A DNA stretch of 64,000 nt from Lysobacter sp. S4-A87 (GCF_022637455.1 NZ_CP093341.1:1116001-1180000), one strand, 5' to 3'. Shown: positions 37,449 through 48,172, numbered from the stretch's first letter. Numbers and translations: made by a program. Notes: generated from the sequence alone by a model not told the origin.

Positions 37449-38098
37449 GCCGACGTCTCGATGAAGATGCGCAGTTGCGCGACGGCCTGCGCGGCGACGG
37501 CGTCGGCCGGTTGGGTCGCGTCGATCACCCGGAAACGCTGCGGATCGGCCGATGCGCGGGCCAGGTAGCCGGCGCGCACCCGCTCGAAGAAGTCTTCACG
37601 CTCGGCCTCGATGCGGTCGCTGGCGCCGCGCCCACGCGCGCGCTGCAGGCCGATCGCCACCGGCACGTCCAGCAGCAGTGTCAGTGCCGGCGCGATGCCG
37701 ACCACGCGGCGTTCCAGCTCGGCGATGAAATCCGCATCGCCACCGCGTGCGGCACCCTGGTAGGCGTAGCTGGCGTCGGTGAAGCGGTCACTGATGACCC
37801 AGGCGCCACGCTCGAGCGCGGGCACGATGGTCTCGCGCACATGCTGCGCACGGGCGGCGAACACCAGCAGCAGTTCGGCGTCGGTGGTCGGCGGTTCGTG
37901 ATGGGTGTCGAGCAGGAGGCCGCGGATCTGCTCGGCCAGCGGTGTACCGCCGGGTTCGCGCGTGCTCACCACTTCGTCGCCGGTGGCCTGCAGCACATCG
38001 CGCAGCGCCGCCAGCACGGTCGACTTGCCGGCCCCTTCACCGCCTTCAAGCGTGATGAAGCGGGGCTGGCGCTGCAGGGGCGTGCCGTGGCTGGTCAT
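37445..38098 (-). CDS. tmk: Thymidylate kinase
   Basis: 217 residues. P-loop [10 protein letters not shown], the DR motif [14 protein letters not shown] and the LID region [19 protein letters not shown] are all present. It phosphorylates dTMP to dTDP. It overlaps mltG at its start and holB at its stop by four bases each. Confidence 0.96.
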   Translation of the reverse strand: MTSHGTPLQRQPRFITLEGGEGAGKSTVLAALRDVLQATGDEVVSTREPGGTPLAEQIRGLLLDTHHEPPTTDAELLLVFAARAQHVRETIVPALERGAWVISDRFTDASYAYQGAARGGDADFIAELERRVVGIAPALTLLLDVPVAIGLQRARGRGASDRIEAEREDFFERVRAGYLARASADPQRFRVIDATQPADAVAAQAVAQLRIFIETSA

Positions 38099-39165
38099 TG
38101 GCGGCTCCTGGATTGCGCGGCGCGGTAGTTCTTCAGATAGGCGCGGACATTGACCTGGTGTTCGGCGTAGGTGCGCGCGAACAGGTGGCGCCCGCTGCCA
38201 TCGCCGACGGCAACGAAGAACAACGCATCGCCGTCGGCAGGCCGGGCAACCGCTTCGAGCGCGCCGATGCCCGGCATCGCGATCGGTGTCGGTGGCAGGC
38301 CGGGGATCAGATAGGTGTTGTATGGATTCTGCGCGCGCAGGTCGCTCCTGCGGATATTGCCGTCATAGGTGCTGCCGATCCCGTAGATGACTGTCGGGTC
38401 CGTCTCCAGGCGCATGCCGAGCTTGAGCCGGCGCGAGAACAGGCCCGCGATCTGCGGCCGCTCCGAGGCAATGCCGGTTTCCTTCTCGACGATCGAGGCC
38501 AGTACCAGCATCTCGTCGGGCGTCCTGAGCACGTTGTCGGCGCTGCGCTGCTGCCAGGCCGCATCGAGGGCCTTGTCCATCGCGGCATGCGCGCGCTTGA
38601 GCACGTCCAGGTCGCTGTCGCCGCGCGTGTACAGATAGGTCTCGGGCAGGAAGCGGCCTTCGGGGTGCTGGCCCGGTGCGCCGACGGCCTTCATCAGCGC
38701 GGCGTGGTCGAGCTTGCCGGTCTCCAGCTTGAGCGGCTTGGCCTTGGCAAGCGCCGCGCGCAGTTCGCGGATGTTCCAGCCTTCGACGATGGTGAAGCGG
38801 TGGCGGATCACCCGGCCGTCGCGCATCGCCACCAGCAACGAGCGTGGCGACGTGCCCGGTTCGATCGCGTACTCGCCTACCTGCAGCTTGCCGGCAGCGC
38901 CGAGCTGCTTGGCCAGCGCGCGCCATTCCAGCAGGTCGCCTTCGCGCACGCCGGCCTCGCGCAGCTTGCGCACCACGGTGGGTAGCGAATCGCCACGCTC
39001 GACCATCACCGTCTCGCCCGACTCCAGGCCCGACAGCGGTGCATCGGCGAAACCGGTATAGCGCTGCCAGAGCCAGAATCCGGCGCCGGCGGCGATCAGC
39101 AGCAACAACAGCAGGAAGCCGGCGGAAATACGTCCAAAAGATCGACGCGCGGATTTACGACTCAC
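38095..39165 (-). CDS. mltG: Endolytic murein transglycosylase MltG
   Basis: 356 residues. One N-terminal membrane helix ([20 protein letters not shown]), a LysM-like part ([16 protein letters not shown]), then the YceG/MltG catalytic domain with the Glu in [12 protein letters not shown] and the conserved DPTVIYGIG and [13 protein letters not shown] segments. It cleaves nascent glycan strands at the inner membrane and helps end their synthesis. The GTG at 39165 is chosen because GGAGG lies four bases upstream and it overlaps the pabC stop (GTGA); the frame runs on to 39381 inside pabC. Confidence 0.95.
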   Translation of the reverse strand: MSRKSARRSFGRISAGFLLLLLLIAAGAGFWLWQRYTGFADAPLSGLESGETVMVERGDSLPTVVRKLREAGVREGDLLEWRALAKQLGAAGKLQVGEYAIEPGTSPRSLLVAMRDGRVIRHRFTIVEGWNIRELRAALAKAKPLKLETGKLDHAALMKAVGAPGQHPEGRFLPETYLYTRGDSDLDVLKRAHAAMDKALDAAWQQRSADNVLRTPDEMLVLASIVEKETGIASERPQIAGLFSRRLKLGMRLETDPTVIYGIGSTYDGNIRRSDLRAQNPYNTYLIPGLPPTPIAMPGIGALEAVARPADGDALFFVAVGDGSGRHLFARTYAEHQVNVRAYLKNYRAAQSRSRQ

Positions 39166-39983
39166 GAAACCTCCGTGGCGAAAGCGGGATGCTCGGCGGC
39201 CAGGCGGTGCTGCAGCGCGACCACCTGCGGATGCGGTTGCCATGTGCGGGCGCCGAGCCGCGCCACCGGCAGGATACCGCGCACGCCATTGCACAGGAAA
39301 ACCGCATCGGCGGCTTCGACATCGGTCACAGCCAGACGTGCCTCGCGTGCCGGCAGCGCCTGCAGCGCCCAGGCCCGGCACACGCCGGCAATGCCGCAGC
39401 GGTCGATAGCGGGGGTCACCCAGGCACCGTCGAGGAGGATGAACACGTTGGCGGCCGTGGCGCAGACCACGTCGCCTTCATGGCTGCACATCAGGCCTTC
39501 GTGGATGGCCGGATCGTCCCATTCGCTGCGCGCGAGCACCTGCTCGAGGCGGTTGCAGTGCTTGATCCCGGCCAGCGCCGGTTGCAGCGCCAGTCGCGTT
39601 TCGCACCAGCGCAGATCGAGGCCGGCGTCCGGCGATGCGGGCAACGGATGGCGCGAGAGTGTCCAGTGGGGCACGCCGGCGGAGGCTGGCGAATAGCCGC
39701 GTCCACCGCTGCCCCGGGTGACGATCAGCTTCAGCACGGCATCGTCGCCGGCGAGCAGTTGCGTCGCCTCGGCAAGGACCCTGCTTTCTTCGGGAAGCGT
39801 CATGCGCAACATCGCCGCGCCGCGCTGCAGGCGTTGCCAGTGTGCGGCCCACCAGTGCATCTGTCCGCGGTGCGCGCGCACGGTCTCGAACAGCCCATCG
39901 CCGTAGGCCAGGCCGCGGTCGTGGTCGGGAAGCGCCTGCACCGGCTGGTCGCCGGCGAAGTAGCGCACGGCGGTCGCACTCAT
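39162..39983 (-). CDS. pabC: Aminodeoxychorismate lyase
   Basis: 273 residues, a fold-type IV PLP enzyme. DRGLAYGDGLFETVRA opens the family signature; the PLP lysine lies in GIKHCNRLEQVLAR; NVFILLDGAWVTPA follows. It converts aminodeoxychorismate to p-aminobenzoate for folate. The ATG overlaps the pabB stop. Confidence 0.94.
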   Translation of the reverse strand: MSATAVRYFAGDQPVQALPDHDRGLAYGDGLFETVRAHRGQMHWWAAHWQRLQRGAAMLRMTLPEESRVLAEATQLLAGDDAVLKLIVTRGSGGRGYSPASAGVPHWTLSRHPLPASPDAGLDLRWCETRLALQPALAGIKHCNRLEQVLARSEWDDPAIHEGLMCSHEGDVVCATAANVFILLDGAWVTPAIDRCGIAGVCRAWALQALPAREARLAVTDVEAADAVFLCNGVRGILPVARLGARTWQPHPQVVALQHRLAAEHPAFATEVS

Positions 39984-41347
39984 CCGGCGACACCCAGCGC
40001 GCGCAGCATGCCGCGCGCCTTGGCCCTGGTTTCGTCGAGTTCGCGCTGCGGATCGGAGTCGGCAACGATGCCGGCACCGGTGCGGAAGCGCAGCGTTGCT
40101 CCGCCCTGCCCGGCTTCCAGTTCCGCGCTGCGGATCAGGATGTTGAGGTCGAGGTCGCCGTCGCGGTTGAGCCAGCCCATCGCACCGGTGTAGGCGCCAC
40201 GGCCGACGCCTTCGAGTTCGGCGATGATCTGCATGCAGCGCACCTTCGGGCAGCCGGTGATCGTGCCGCCGGGGAACACCGCGCGGATCACCTGCCCGGG
40301 CGTCGCCTCCGCGCGCAGGCGGCCGCGGACGTTGCTGACGATGTGGTGGACGTGGGCGTAGCTCTCCACCGTCATCAGCTCGTCGACCTCGACGCTGCCC
40401 GGCGTGCAGACACGTCCGAGGTCGTTGCGCTCCAGGTCGATCAGCATCACGTGCTCGGCGCGCTCCTTCGGATGGCCGACGAGTTCCTGGATCCGCGCGG
40501 CGTCGTCATCGCCGGCGAAGCGCGGACGCGTGCCGGCGATCGGCCGCGTCTCGACCAGGTCGCCGCGTATCGATACCAGACGCTCGGGCGACGCACTGAC
40601 CACGGCCCAGTCCTCGCCCGCGAACACGCCTGCGAACGGCGCCGGGTTGTTCTGGCGCAAGCGCTGGAACAGCGCCGCCGGTGGCAACGGTTCGTCGAAG
40701 CGCGCCAGCCAGCCACGCGACAGGTTGGCCTGGAACACGTCGCCGGCGGCGAGGTAGTCGAGCACGCGGCGCACGCCACGGGTGAAGCGCTCCGGCTCGT
40801 CTTCCTCCAGCGAGGCAGGTGCCTGCCACGGCGCGATCGCCGGGACTTGGTCGAGCGCCTGGATGTCCGCCAGCACATGCGCGACAAGGGCCTCGTGGCC
40901 TGTTTCGGTCACCAGCACGCATTCGCCGCTGGTGTGGTCGCGCAACACCGCAGCCGGACAGCGCAGGGCCAGTGCCACCGGCAGGCGTCCTTCCGCGCGC
41001 GGCAGTTTCAGCACCGGCTCGACCTGGGCGGCGGCCTCGTAGCCGAACAACAGTGCCCAGCCACCGCGGAACGGCCAGCGCGGCTCGTCGCGGGCGACGC
41101 GCAGGGATTGCCATTGCGCGTCGAGCGCGGCAAAGAAATCGGCGTCGACCGCGGCACCGTGGCTGTCCCGGGTGGTGCCGTCGGCGTCCAGGCGCAGCGA
41201 ATCGCCGCTGGCCACGAGCAGCAGATCCCAGCGCCCCTGGGCGGTGCCGTGGGCGCTGGATTCCAGCAACAGCGGGTAGCGCGAGGGGCTCAGACGCTGC
41301 AGCGACAGCAGGTCGAAGGAGGCAGGCAGGGAACGGGTCAGCAGCAT
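39980..41347 (-). CDS. pabB: Aminodeoxychorismate synthase component I
   Basis: 455 residues. The chorismate-binding domain spans about 185-450: FQANLSRGWLARF, VSASPERLVSI, HVMLIDLERNDLGRVC, FPGGTITGCPK and FRTGAGIVADSDP. The position next to pabC argues for PabB. However, the PIKGT lysine typical of E. coli PabB is PIAGTRPR here, and the N-terminus has LLLESS, both TrpE-like. ATG 41347 fits the family start; the longer frame runs into the palindromic repeat. Anthranilate synthase is the alternative, but no trp gene is near. Confidence 0.88.
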   Translation of the reverse strand: MLLTRSLPASFDLLSLQRLSPSRYPLLLESSAHGTAQGRWDLLLVASGDSLRLDADGTTRDSHGAAVDADFFAALDAQWQSLRVARDEPRWPFRGGWALLFGYEAAAQVEPVLKLPRAEGRLPVALALRCPAAVLRDHTSGECVLVTETGHEALVAHVLADIQALDQVPAIAPWQAPASLEEDEPERFTRGVRRVLDYLAAGDVFQANLSRGWLARFDEPLPPAALFQRLRQNNPAPFAGVFAGEDWAVVSASPERLVSIRGDLVETRPIAGTRPRFAGDDDAARIQELVGHPKERAEHVMLIDLERNDLGRVCTPGSVEVDELMTVESYAHVHHIVSNVRGRLRAEATPGQVIRAVFPGGTITGCPKVRCMQIIAELEGVGRGAYTGAMGWLNRDGDLDLNILIRSAELEAGQGGATLRFRTGAGIVADSDPQRELDETRAKARGMLRALGVAG

Positions 41348-41375
41348 CTGTGTATTAGACCGCGTTTCGGTCGGC

Positions 41376-41452
41376 GTAGCCCGGGTAAGCGAAGCGCACC
41401 CGGGATCTGTGCGTGGTCGTCTCCCCGGGTGCGCTTCGCTTACCCGGGCTAC
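41376..41452. repeat. GTAGCCCGGG long palindrome (copy 3)
   Basis: Two perfect 29-base inverted arms (41376-41404 and 41424-41452) around a 19-base spacer. The arms equal those of the 26.4-kb copy. It sits between fabF and pabB in an otherwise compact gene run. Confidence 0.92.
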
Positions 41453-41457
41453 AAACA

Positions 41458-41483
41458 ACGATCCCCGCCGTGGCGGGGATCGT
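41458..41483 (-). terminator. Hairpin after fabF
   Basis: A stem of about 12 pairs (ACGATCCCCGCC with GGCGGGGATCGT) lies 22 bases past the fabF stop and is followed on the minus strand by TGTTTGT. The T-tract is interrupted, so termination may be partial. Confidence 0.55.
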
Positions 41484-41505
41484 CAGGCAACCGCTGCGGA
41501 GAAAC

Positions 41506-42759
<1,254 letters not shown>

Positions 42760-42812
42760 GAAACACTCCGTCTACGAACACTACGCCAGCGCATGGGCCG
42801 GCTCATAAGACA

Positions 42813-42833
42813 CGGGGCCGCAATGCGGCCCCG
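42813..42833 (-). terminator. Attenuator-like hairpin between acpP and fabF
   Basis: A nine-pair GC stem (CGGGGCCGC with GCGGCCCCG, loop AAT) lies 55 bases past the acpP stop. On the minus strand GTGTCTTAT follows, without a real T-tract. It could let acpP be expressed much more than fabF. Confidence 0.45.
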
Positions 42834-42887
42834 GTCTGGTTTTGCAGGAAGCGCGTCGGCCGATTGGCCCGCTTCCATCGGGCACGG

Positions 42888-43127
42888 TTACGACTTGACG
42901 TGAGCCTTCACGTAGTCGATGGCCTGCTGCACCGAGGTGATCTTCTCGGCCTCTTCGTCCGGAATCTCGCACTCGAACTCTTCTTCGAGCGCCATCACCA
43001 GCTCGACGGTGTCGAGCGAGTCAGCGCCGAGGTCGTCGACGAACGAAGCGTTGTTGGTGACTTCTTCTTCCTTGACGCCAAGCTGTTCGACCACGATCTT
43101 CTTGACGCGTTCTTCGATGCTGCTCAT
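42888..43127 (-). CDS. acpP: Acyl carrier protein
   Basis: 79 residues, strongly acidic. The phosphopantetheine serine lies in [29 protein letters not shown] and [10 protein letters not shown] match the family. It carries growing acyl chains for all fab enzymes encoded around it. A strong purine ribosome site (AGGAG region) precedes the ATG. Confidence 0.98.
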   Translation of the reverse strand: MSSIEERVKKIVVEQLGVKEEEVTNNASFVDDLGADSLDTVELVMALEEEFECEIPDEEAEKITSVQQAIDYVKAHVKS

Positions 43128-43269
43128 GGGTACTCACTCCTCCCGGACGGGATATTCGACGGAATAGTCTAAAGGAACATGGGTGGAATCACAGGCGTTC
43201 GCGAGGATACGCAAAAGCCCTTTTGCTTCAAATGGTTACAAGCGCAAGCATTGCCGCAATGGCAAGGTC

Positions 43270-44016
43270 TTACGGCATGTACATGCCGCCGTTGACGTGC
43301 AGGGTCTCGCCGGTGATGTAAGCGGCCGACGGACCGGCCAGGAAAGCCACCGCCCTGGCGATGTCGGCAGGTTCGCCGAAGCGGCCCAGGGCGATCTGGC
43401 CCAGCATCGCGCTCTTGGCGTCTTCGGGCAATGCCTTGGTCATGTCGGTGTCGATGAAACCCGGGGCAACCACATTGACCGTGATGCCGCGACTGCCGAT
43501 TTCCCGGGCCATCGACTTGCTGAAGGCAATGATGCCGGCCTTGGCCGCGGCGTAGTTGGCCTGGCCGGCGTTGCCGGTCACGCCGATCACCGAGGCGATG
43601 TTGATGATGCGGCCCTTGCGCGCCTTCATCATCGCGCGCATCACCGCCTTGCTGGTGCGGAAGACGCTGGTCAGGTTGGTGTCGAGGATGGCCTGCCAGT
43701 CCTCGTCCTTCATCCGCATCAGCAGGTTGTCGCGGGTGATGCCGGCGTTGTTGACCAGGATCGAGATCGCGCCGAACTCCTTGGCGATGCCGTCGATCAG
43801 GGTATCGATCGAGGCAGCGTCACTGACGTCGAGGACGCGGCCATGGCCGCCGCTCGCGGCCAGGCGGTCGCCGATCGCTTTCGCGCCGGACTCGGAGGTG
43901 GCGGTGCCGATCACCGTCGCGCCCTGCGCGGCCAGTTCGTCGGCAATTGCCGCGCCGATGCCGCGGCTGGCGCCGGTGACGAGGGCGACCTCACCAGACA
44001 GCAGTTTCTCGCTCAT
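43270..44016 (-). CDS. fabG: 3-oxoacyl-ACP reductase
   Basis: 248 residues, an SDR enzyme. GASRGIGAAIA is the NADPH loop; NNAG, the Ser in IASVIG, YAAAK and the C-terminal TGETLHVNGGMYM complete the FabG pattern. It reduces 3-oxoacyl-ACP. ATG 44016 is chosen because it overlaps the fabD stop (ATGA); a start at 44028 would add four residues. Confidence 0.97.
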   Translation of the reverse strand: MSEKLLSGEVALVTGASRGIGAAIADELAAQGATVIGTATSESGAKAIGDRLAASGGHGRVLDVSDAASIDTLIDGIAKEFGAISILVNNAGITRDNLLMRMKDEDWQAILDTNLTSVFRTSKAVMRAMMKARKGRIINIASVIGVTGNAGQANYAAAKAGIIAFSKSMAREIGSRGITVNVVAPGFIDTDMTKALPEDAKSAMLGQIALGRFGEPADIARAVAFLAGPSAAYITGETLHVNGGMYMP

Positions 44017-44975
44017 GCCTTGTTCCATTCTTCGATTGCGGTTTCAAACTCGCCGGGCGTGCCGATGGCGCGTCCGTCGAGCGATTTGTCGATGCGCTTG
44101 ACCAGGCCGGCAAGGACCTTGCCAGGGCCGCACTCGGCGACACGAGTGACGCCCTTCGCAGCCAGTGCCTGCACGCAACCGTTCCACTGTACCGGCAGAT
44201 AGAGCTGGCGGACGAGCGCTTCGCGGATGGCGTCCACACTTTCGTGGATTCCGGCGTCGACGTTCTGCACCACCGGCAGCTTCGGCATGTGCCATGCCAT
44301 TCCGGCCATCGCTTCGGCCAGGCGGTTGGCGGCTTCACGCATCAGCGGCGTGTGCGAAGGAACGCTGACGGCAAGCTTGACCATCTTGCGCACGCCGCGC
44401 TCACCGAGCACGGCCATGGCCCTGTCGACGGCATCGGCGTGGCCGCCGATGACGATCTGGCCGGGCGAGTTGTAATTGGCGGGAACGACCACGCTCGTGC
44501 CCGAGACGCCCTCGCAGACTTCCTGCACCAGCGCATCCTCGGCGCCGAGCACGGCGGCCATGGCGCCGGTGCCGGCCGGGGCTGCTTCCTGCATCAGCTG
44601 ACCGCGCAGGCGCACCAGATGCGCGGCGTCCTTGAGCGACAGCGCGCCGGCGGCGACCAGGGCGGTGTACTCACCCAGGCTGTGACCGGAAAGCAGGGCC
44701 GGCGTGGCACCGCCGCGCTGCTGCCACAGGCGCCACACCGCCACGCCAGCGGCGAGCAGGGCCGGCTGCGTGTACTCGGTGCGGTTGAGCATTTCTTCCG
44801 GACCGCCCTGGCTGAGCGCCCAGAGGTCCACGCCGGCGCCGTCGCTGGCGTCAGCAAACGACTCGCGGATGATCGGATGCAGTTCGCCCAGTTCGGCCAG
44901 CATGCCGAGCGACTGCGAGCCCTGGCCCGGGAACACGAACGCCAGGGTCGAATCGGTGTGGGGGGATACGGTCAC
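44013..44975 (-). CDS. fabD: Malonyl-CoA:ACP transacylase
   Basis: 320 residues. FVFPGQGSQ near the start, the nucleophile in LLSGHSLGEYTALV, the Arg in LVRLRGQLMQEA and the His in VPSHTPLM are all there. It loads malonate on AcpP. GTG start. The 209-base gap to fabH contains the fabH terminator and a cluster of GTAC repeats. Confidence 0.97.
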   Translation of the reverse strand: MTVSPHTDSTLAFVFPGQGSQSLGMLAELGELHPIIRESFADASDGAGVDLWALSQGGPEEMLNRTEYTQPALLAAGVAVWRLWQQRGGATPALLSGHSLGEYTALVAAGALSLKDAAHLVRLRGQLMQEAAPAGTGAMAAVLGAEDALVQEVCEGVSGTSVVVPANYNSPGQIVIGGHADAVDRAMAVLGERGVRKMVKLAVSVPSHTPLMREAANRLAEAMAGMAWHMPKLPVVQNVDAGIHESVDAIREALVRQLYLPVQWNGCVQALAAKGVTRVAECGPGKVLAGLVKRIDKSLDGRAIGTPGEFETAIEEWNKA

Positions 44976-45024
44976 GCGTGAAGGCCTTGCGAAATTGAGT
45001 GCGCATGATACGAGTGTTTGCTCT

Positions 45025-45048
45025 AGTACGTCTGTACGGGCCTGTACT
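45025..45048 (-). promoter_or_regulatory. GTAC-repeat element upstream of fabD
   Basis: AGTAC and GTACT form the ends of a 24-base inverted repeat with a third TGTAC inside (GTAC at 45026, 45034 and 45044). It lies 50-75 bases before the fabD start, where a repressor operator could sit. TATCAT on the minus strand near 45007 might be a -10. Confidence 0.35.
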
Positions 45049-45102
45049 GAAGCGTGCCTGCCCTCACGCCAACCCCTCCCGCAAGCGGTACCAATGGCTC
45101 AC

Positions 45103-45137
45103 AAACGAAAACGCCCCCGCTGCTGCCAGCGGAGGCG
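45103..45137 (-). terminator. Terminator after fabH
   Basis: A ten-pair stem (45112-45121 with 45128-45137, one G-T pair) is followed on the minus strand by TTTTCGTTT, 48 bases past the fabH stop. It separates fabH from fabD. Confidence 0.75.
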
Positions 45138-45184
45138 TCGCGGATGCCGGAAAAAAGCACCCGATCGTGAAGCGTGAAGCCGGC

Positions 45185-46165
45185 TCAGTAGCGCAGCAGC
45201 GCCGAGCCCCAGGTGAAACCGCCACCGAATGCCTCCAGCAGCACCAGCTGGCCGCGCTGGACACGACCCGAGCGCACCGCCTCGTCCAGCGCCAGCGGCA
45301 CCGAACCGGACGACGTGTTGCCGTGCTTGTCGACCGTGACGATGACGCGATCCATCGGCATGTCCAGGCGCTTGGCGGTGGCTTCGATGATGCGCAGGTT
45401 GGCCTGGTGCGGGATCAGCCAGTCGATGTCATGGCGATCCAGGCCATTGGCCTCGAGCGTCTCCTCGACCACCGAATCCAGCGCCTTGACCGCGTGCTTG
45501 AAGACCTCGTTGCCGGTCATCAGCACCTTGACGCCGGCATTGGGCTCGTCCGGCTTGAAGCCGACCGAAACACCGACCGGATTCCACAGCAGCTCCTTCT
45601 TGCCGCCGTCGGCGTGCATGTGGGTGCTGAGGATGCCGGTCTCGGTATCGGCCTTGAGCACGACCGCGCCGGCACCATCGCCAAACAGCACGCACGTGGA
45701 GCGATCGCTCCAGTCGAGCATGCGGGTCAGGGTCTCGGCACCGACAACCAGCACCGTCCTGGCGGCGCCGGAACGGATGAACTTGTCGGCCACCGTCAGC
45801 GCATAGACGAAGCCCGAACAGGCGGCGTTGACGTCAAACGCCGCGCAGCCGCCGGCACCGATGCGGTGCTGGAGCAGGCAGGCGGTGGACGGGAAAATCA
45901 GGTCCGGCGTGGTCGTGCCGACCACGATCAGGTCGAGATCCTTCGCATCGACGCCGGCCGCTTCCAGAGCACGCACGGAGGCGTGGTAGGCCAGGTCGCT
46001 CGTGGTCTCGCCCTCGGCAGCGATATGGCGCTCACGGATGCCCGTACGCGCGGCAATCCATTCATCGCTCGTGTCGATGAACTTGGCCAGGTCGTCGTTG
46101 GTCAGCACCTTCTCGGGAAGGTAGCTGCCGGTTCCCGCGATGCGGGAATAAATCTGTTGCGTCAT
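45185..46165 (-). CDS. fabH: Beta-ketoacyl-ACP synthase III
   Basis: 326 residues. The active-site triad is Cys in [12 protein letters not shown], His in [11 protein letters not shown] and Asn in [21 protein letters not shown] is the CoA-binding Arg segment. It condenses acetyl-CoA with malonyl-ACP to start fatty-acid synthesis. ATG 46165 ([11 protein letters not shown]) has GGAG five bases upstream and is preferred to the GTG at 46171. rpmF precedes it by about 170 bases. Confidence 0.97.
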   Translation of the reverse strand: MTQQIYSRIAGTGSYLPEKVLTNDDLAKFIDTSDEWIAARTGIRERHIAAEGETTSDLAYHASVRALEAAGVDAKDLDLIVVGTTTPDLIFPSTACLLQHRIGAGGCAAFDVNAACSGFVYALTVADKFIRSGAARTVLVVGAETLTRMLDWSDRSTCVLFGDGAGAVVLKADTETGILSTHMHADGGKKELLWNPVGVSVGFKPDEPNAGVKVLMTGNEVFKHAVKALDSVVEETLEANGLDRHDIDWLIPHQANLRIIEATAKRLDMPMDRVIVTVDKHGNTSSGSVPLALDEAVRSGRVQRGQLVLLEAFGGGFTWGSALLRY

Positions 46166-46337
46166 CGCCACTCCGCTGCACAGCCATTGTCGGGACTCCG
46201 CCAGCCATGCCGACGGACATACACCGCCGCGATGGCCGCTGAGCGCGCTGAACCTTTACGGTTCCGACAGTCCAGGCTGTGCGGCGGCCGCGCGAGTCCG
46301 GGAGGAGCTGCGCGCGGCGCGACGGTGAGCGAAGAGC

Positions 46338-46532
46338 TTACTCTTCGTCGGCAACCTTGGACTTGGTGTCGATCACCTTCTTGCCGCGGTAGTAACCGTC
46401 AGCGGTGACGTGGTGACGCAGGTGGGTCTCACCGGTGGTCGGATCGGTCGCCAGCTGCTTGGCGGACAGCGCATCGTGCGAACGGCGCATGCCACGCTTG
46501 GACGGGGAAACGCGGGACTTCTGGACAGCCAT
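46338..46532 (-). CDS. rpmF: 50S ribosomal protein L32
   Basis: 64 residues. [20 protein letters not shown] is the invariant L32 start; [15 protein letters not shown] follows. The zinc cysteines of some L32 proteins are absent. It lies 19 bases after yceD, as in most proteobacteria. The 172 bases to fabH hold no gene; plsX, the usual neighbour, is absent. Confidence 0.98.
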   Translation of the reverse strand: MAVQKSRVSPSKRGMRRSHDALSAKQLATDPTTGETHLRHHVTADGYYRGKKVIDTKSKVADEE

Positions 46533-46551
46533 GGTCTTGCTCCAAAAAAAC

Positions 46552-47070
46552 TCAGTTCGATTGTTTCTTCAATGCCGACAGCGCAGCGAACGGATTCACG
46601 CGCTCCGGCTCTTCGGCCTGCTCGGTCGCCGGCCAGTCGCGCTCCACCGCCTCCGTGCCGGGCATTATCGGCACGACAGGAACGGCGAGGATCAACTCGT
46701 CCTCGACCAGCTCGACGGTCCGCAGCTGGCCATCTTCCGGCACCAGCAACGGCTCGTATCCTTCTGGCAGCGCCGCCTCGTCCGCTTCATCACGGATCAG
46801 GCCAAGGCGCTGCACGATGTTCACCGGGTACAGGAACCGCTGCAGGCTGCGCTGACAGATCAGCGGCAGCTCGGCATCGATTCGCAGTTCGACATAAGGC
46901 ACCCGCAGCGCGTCGTGATCGAACTCGAGCGCAAAGCGAACCTCACCTTCGGTGTCGACCAGACTGTTACGCAGCCGCGTCAGTGATGACAACGGCACAC
47001 GGCCTTCCAGGCCGCGCCGTGCCGCCACCATGCGCCATGCATCAAGAATCCCGGGCAGGTCGGCTGACAT
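46552..47070 (-). CDS. yceD: YceD / DUF177 protein
   Basis: 172 residues. [34 protein letters not shown] and the acidic [16 protein letters not shown] are the DUF177 core. YceD has been linked to 23S rRNA metabolism. ATG 47070 was chosen since the frame upstream (to 47604) overlaps the divergent gene. Start of the rpmF-fab run. Confidence 0.92.
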   Translation of the reverse strand: MSADLPGILDAWRMVAARRGLEGRVPLSSLTRLRNSLVDTEGEVRFALEFDHDALRVPYVELRIDAELPLICQRSLQRFLYPVNIVQRLGLIRDEADEAALPEGYEPLLVPEDGQLRTVELVEDELILAVPVVPIMPGTEAVERDWPATEQAEEPERVNPFAALSALKKQSN

Positions 47071-47215
47071 AAGCTGCGGAATGTTAGAGATCGCGCCTCC
47101 CCCTGTCAAACCTGAACCGGCGATCCGGGAAGCTACGCCGCCCCGCTCGTCGGCGGCGATTGCGGGCGCCGCCGCCGCGGCCTCAAACTGCGGTCCAATT
47201 CCGCTCTGTCGACCC

Positions 47216-47578
47216 GTGCCCGTGACCATCGTCCTGCTCCTGCTGCTGTCCTCCCTGGCGATCGCTGCACTCTTCGCCTGGGGCCGCCCGGGACGCCGCG
47301 AACGAGCGGTCCGCGAGGTCCTGGACGCCGCCGATGCCCTCGAGGACCGGCTGCGCCTGGCCCGGGCCGAAATCGAGGCGGTTGCCGGCAACGGCGGCCA
47401 TGACCCGGTCGGCGACGCCATGCGCGAGATGCTGCGCCAGCGGCTGTGGCTGCGCGACCATGGCCGCGATGCCAGCCTCACCCAGTTGGCCGAAGTACGC
47501 AGCTCGATTGACGCAGCTCGCGACCGGATCGACCAGCAATTATCCCTGATCGAGCGCGCCCGGTCGCCCCTGGCCTGA
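47216..47578 (+). CDS. Small membrane-anchored coiled-coil protein
   Basis: About 120 residues. An N-terminal membrane helix (IVLLLLLSSLAIAALFAWG) is followed by heptad-like helices rich in Glu, Arg and Ala (ERAVREVLDAADALEDRL, then EVRSSIDAARDRIDQQLSLI). No family recognised. The start is GTG 47216 or GTG 47222. It ends 14 bases before maf and is probably co-transcribed with it. Confidence 0.7.
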   Translation: MPVTIVLLLLLSSLAIAALFAWGRPGRRERAVREVLDAADALEDRLRLARAEIEAVAGNGGHDPVGDAMREMLRQRLWLRDHGRDASLTQLAEVRSSIDAARDRIDQQLSLIERARSPLA

Positions 47579-47592
47579 GTGGGCTGCCCGCC

Positions 47593-48171
47593 GTGCCACC
47601 CCACCTGATCCTGGCATCGACCTCGGTTTACCGCCGGGAACTGCTTTCGCGCCTGCGCCTGCCGTTCGAAACCGCCCGACCCGACAGCGACGAGACCCCG
47701 CTGCCCGGTGAGTCGCCGGCCGCCCTCGCCCGCCGCCTGGCCCAGGCCAAGGCCACCGCCGTGGCCGCGCTACACCCCGGTGCCTGGGTCATCGGCTCCG
47801 ACCAGGTCGCCGAGTTCGATGGCCGCCCCCTGGGCAAGCCCGGCGGTCGCCAGGCCGCCATCGACCAGCTGGCCGGCATGTCCGGGCACAGCGTCCAGTT
47901 CCATACCGGGGTGTGCGTCATGCTGGCCGGACGGGCGCCGCTGCTGGCCCTCGACCGGACCGTCGTGGAGTTCCGCGCCCTCGATCTCGCCCAGATCGAG
48001 CGTTATGTCGATGCCGAGCAGCCTTTCGACTGCGCCGGCAGCTTCAAGTCGGAAGGCCTGGGCATCAGCCTGTTCGAGGCCATCGACAGCCGCGACCCGA
48101 CTGCGCTGATCGGCCTGCCATTGATCGCGACGGCGCGACTGTTGCGCCAGGCGGGATTCGAACTGCCCTGA
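47593..48171 (+). CDS. Maf/YceF nucleotide pyrophosphatase
   Basis: 192 residues. LILASTSVYRRELLSRL, SDETPLPGESP, GSDQVAEFDG and the Lys/Asp segment FDCAGSFKSEGLG define the YceF subgroup of Maf proteins, which hydrolyses m7GTP in E. coli. GTG start. In E. coli yceF is divergent from yceD-rpmF as well. Confidence 0.94.
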   Translation: MPPHLILASTSVYRRELLSRLRLPFETARPDSDETPLPGESPAALARRLAQAKATAVAALHPGAWVIGSDQVAEFDGRPLGKPGGRQAAIDQLAGMSGHSVQFHTGVCVMLAGRAPLLALDRTVVEFRALDLAQIERYVDAEQPFDCAGSFKSEGLGISLFEAIDSRDPTALIGLPLIATARLLRQAGFELP

Positions 48172-48172
48172 G

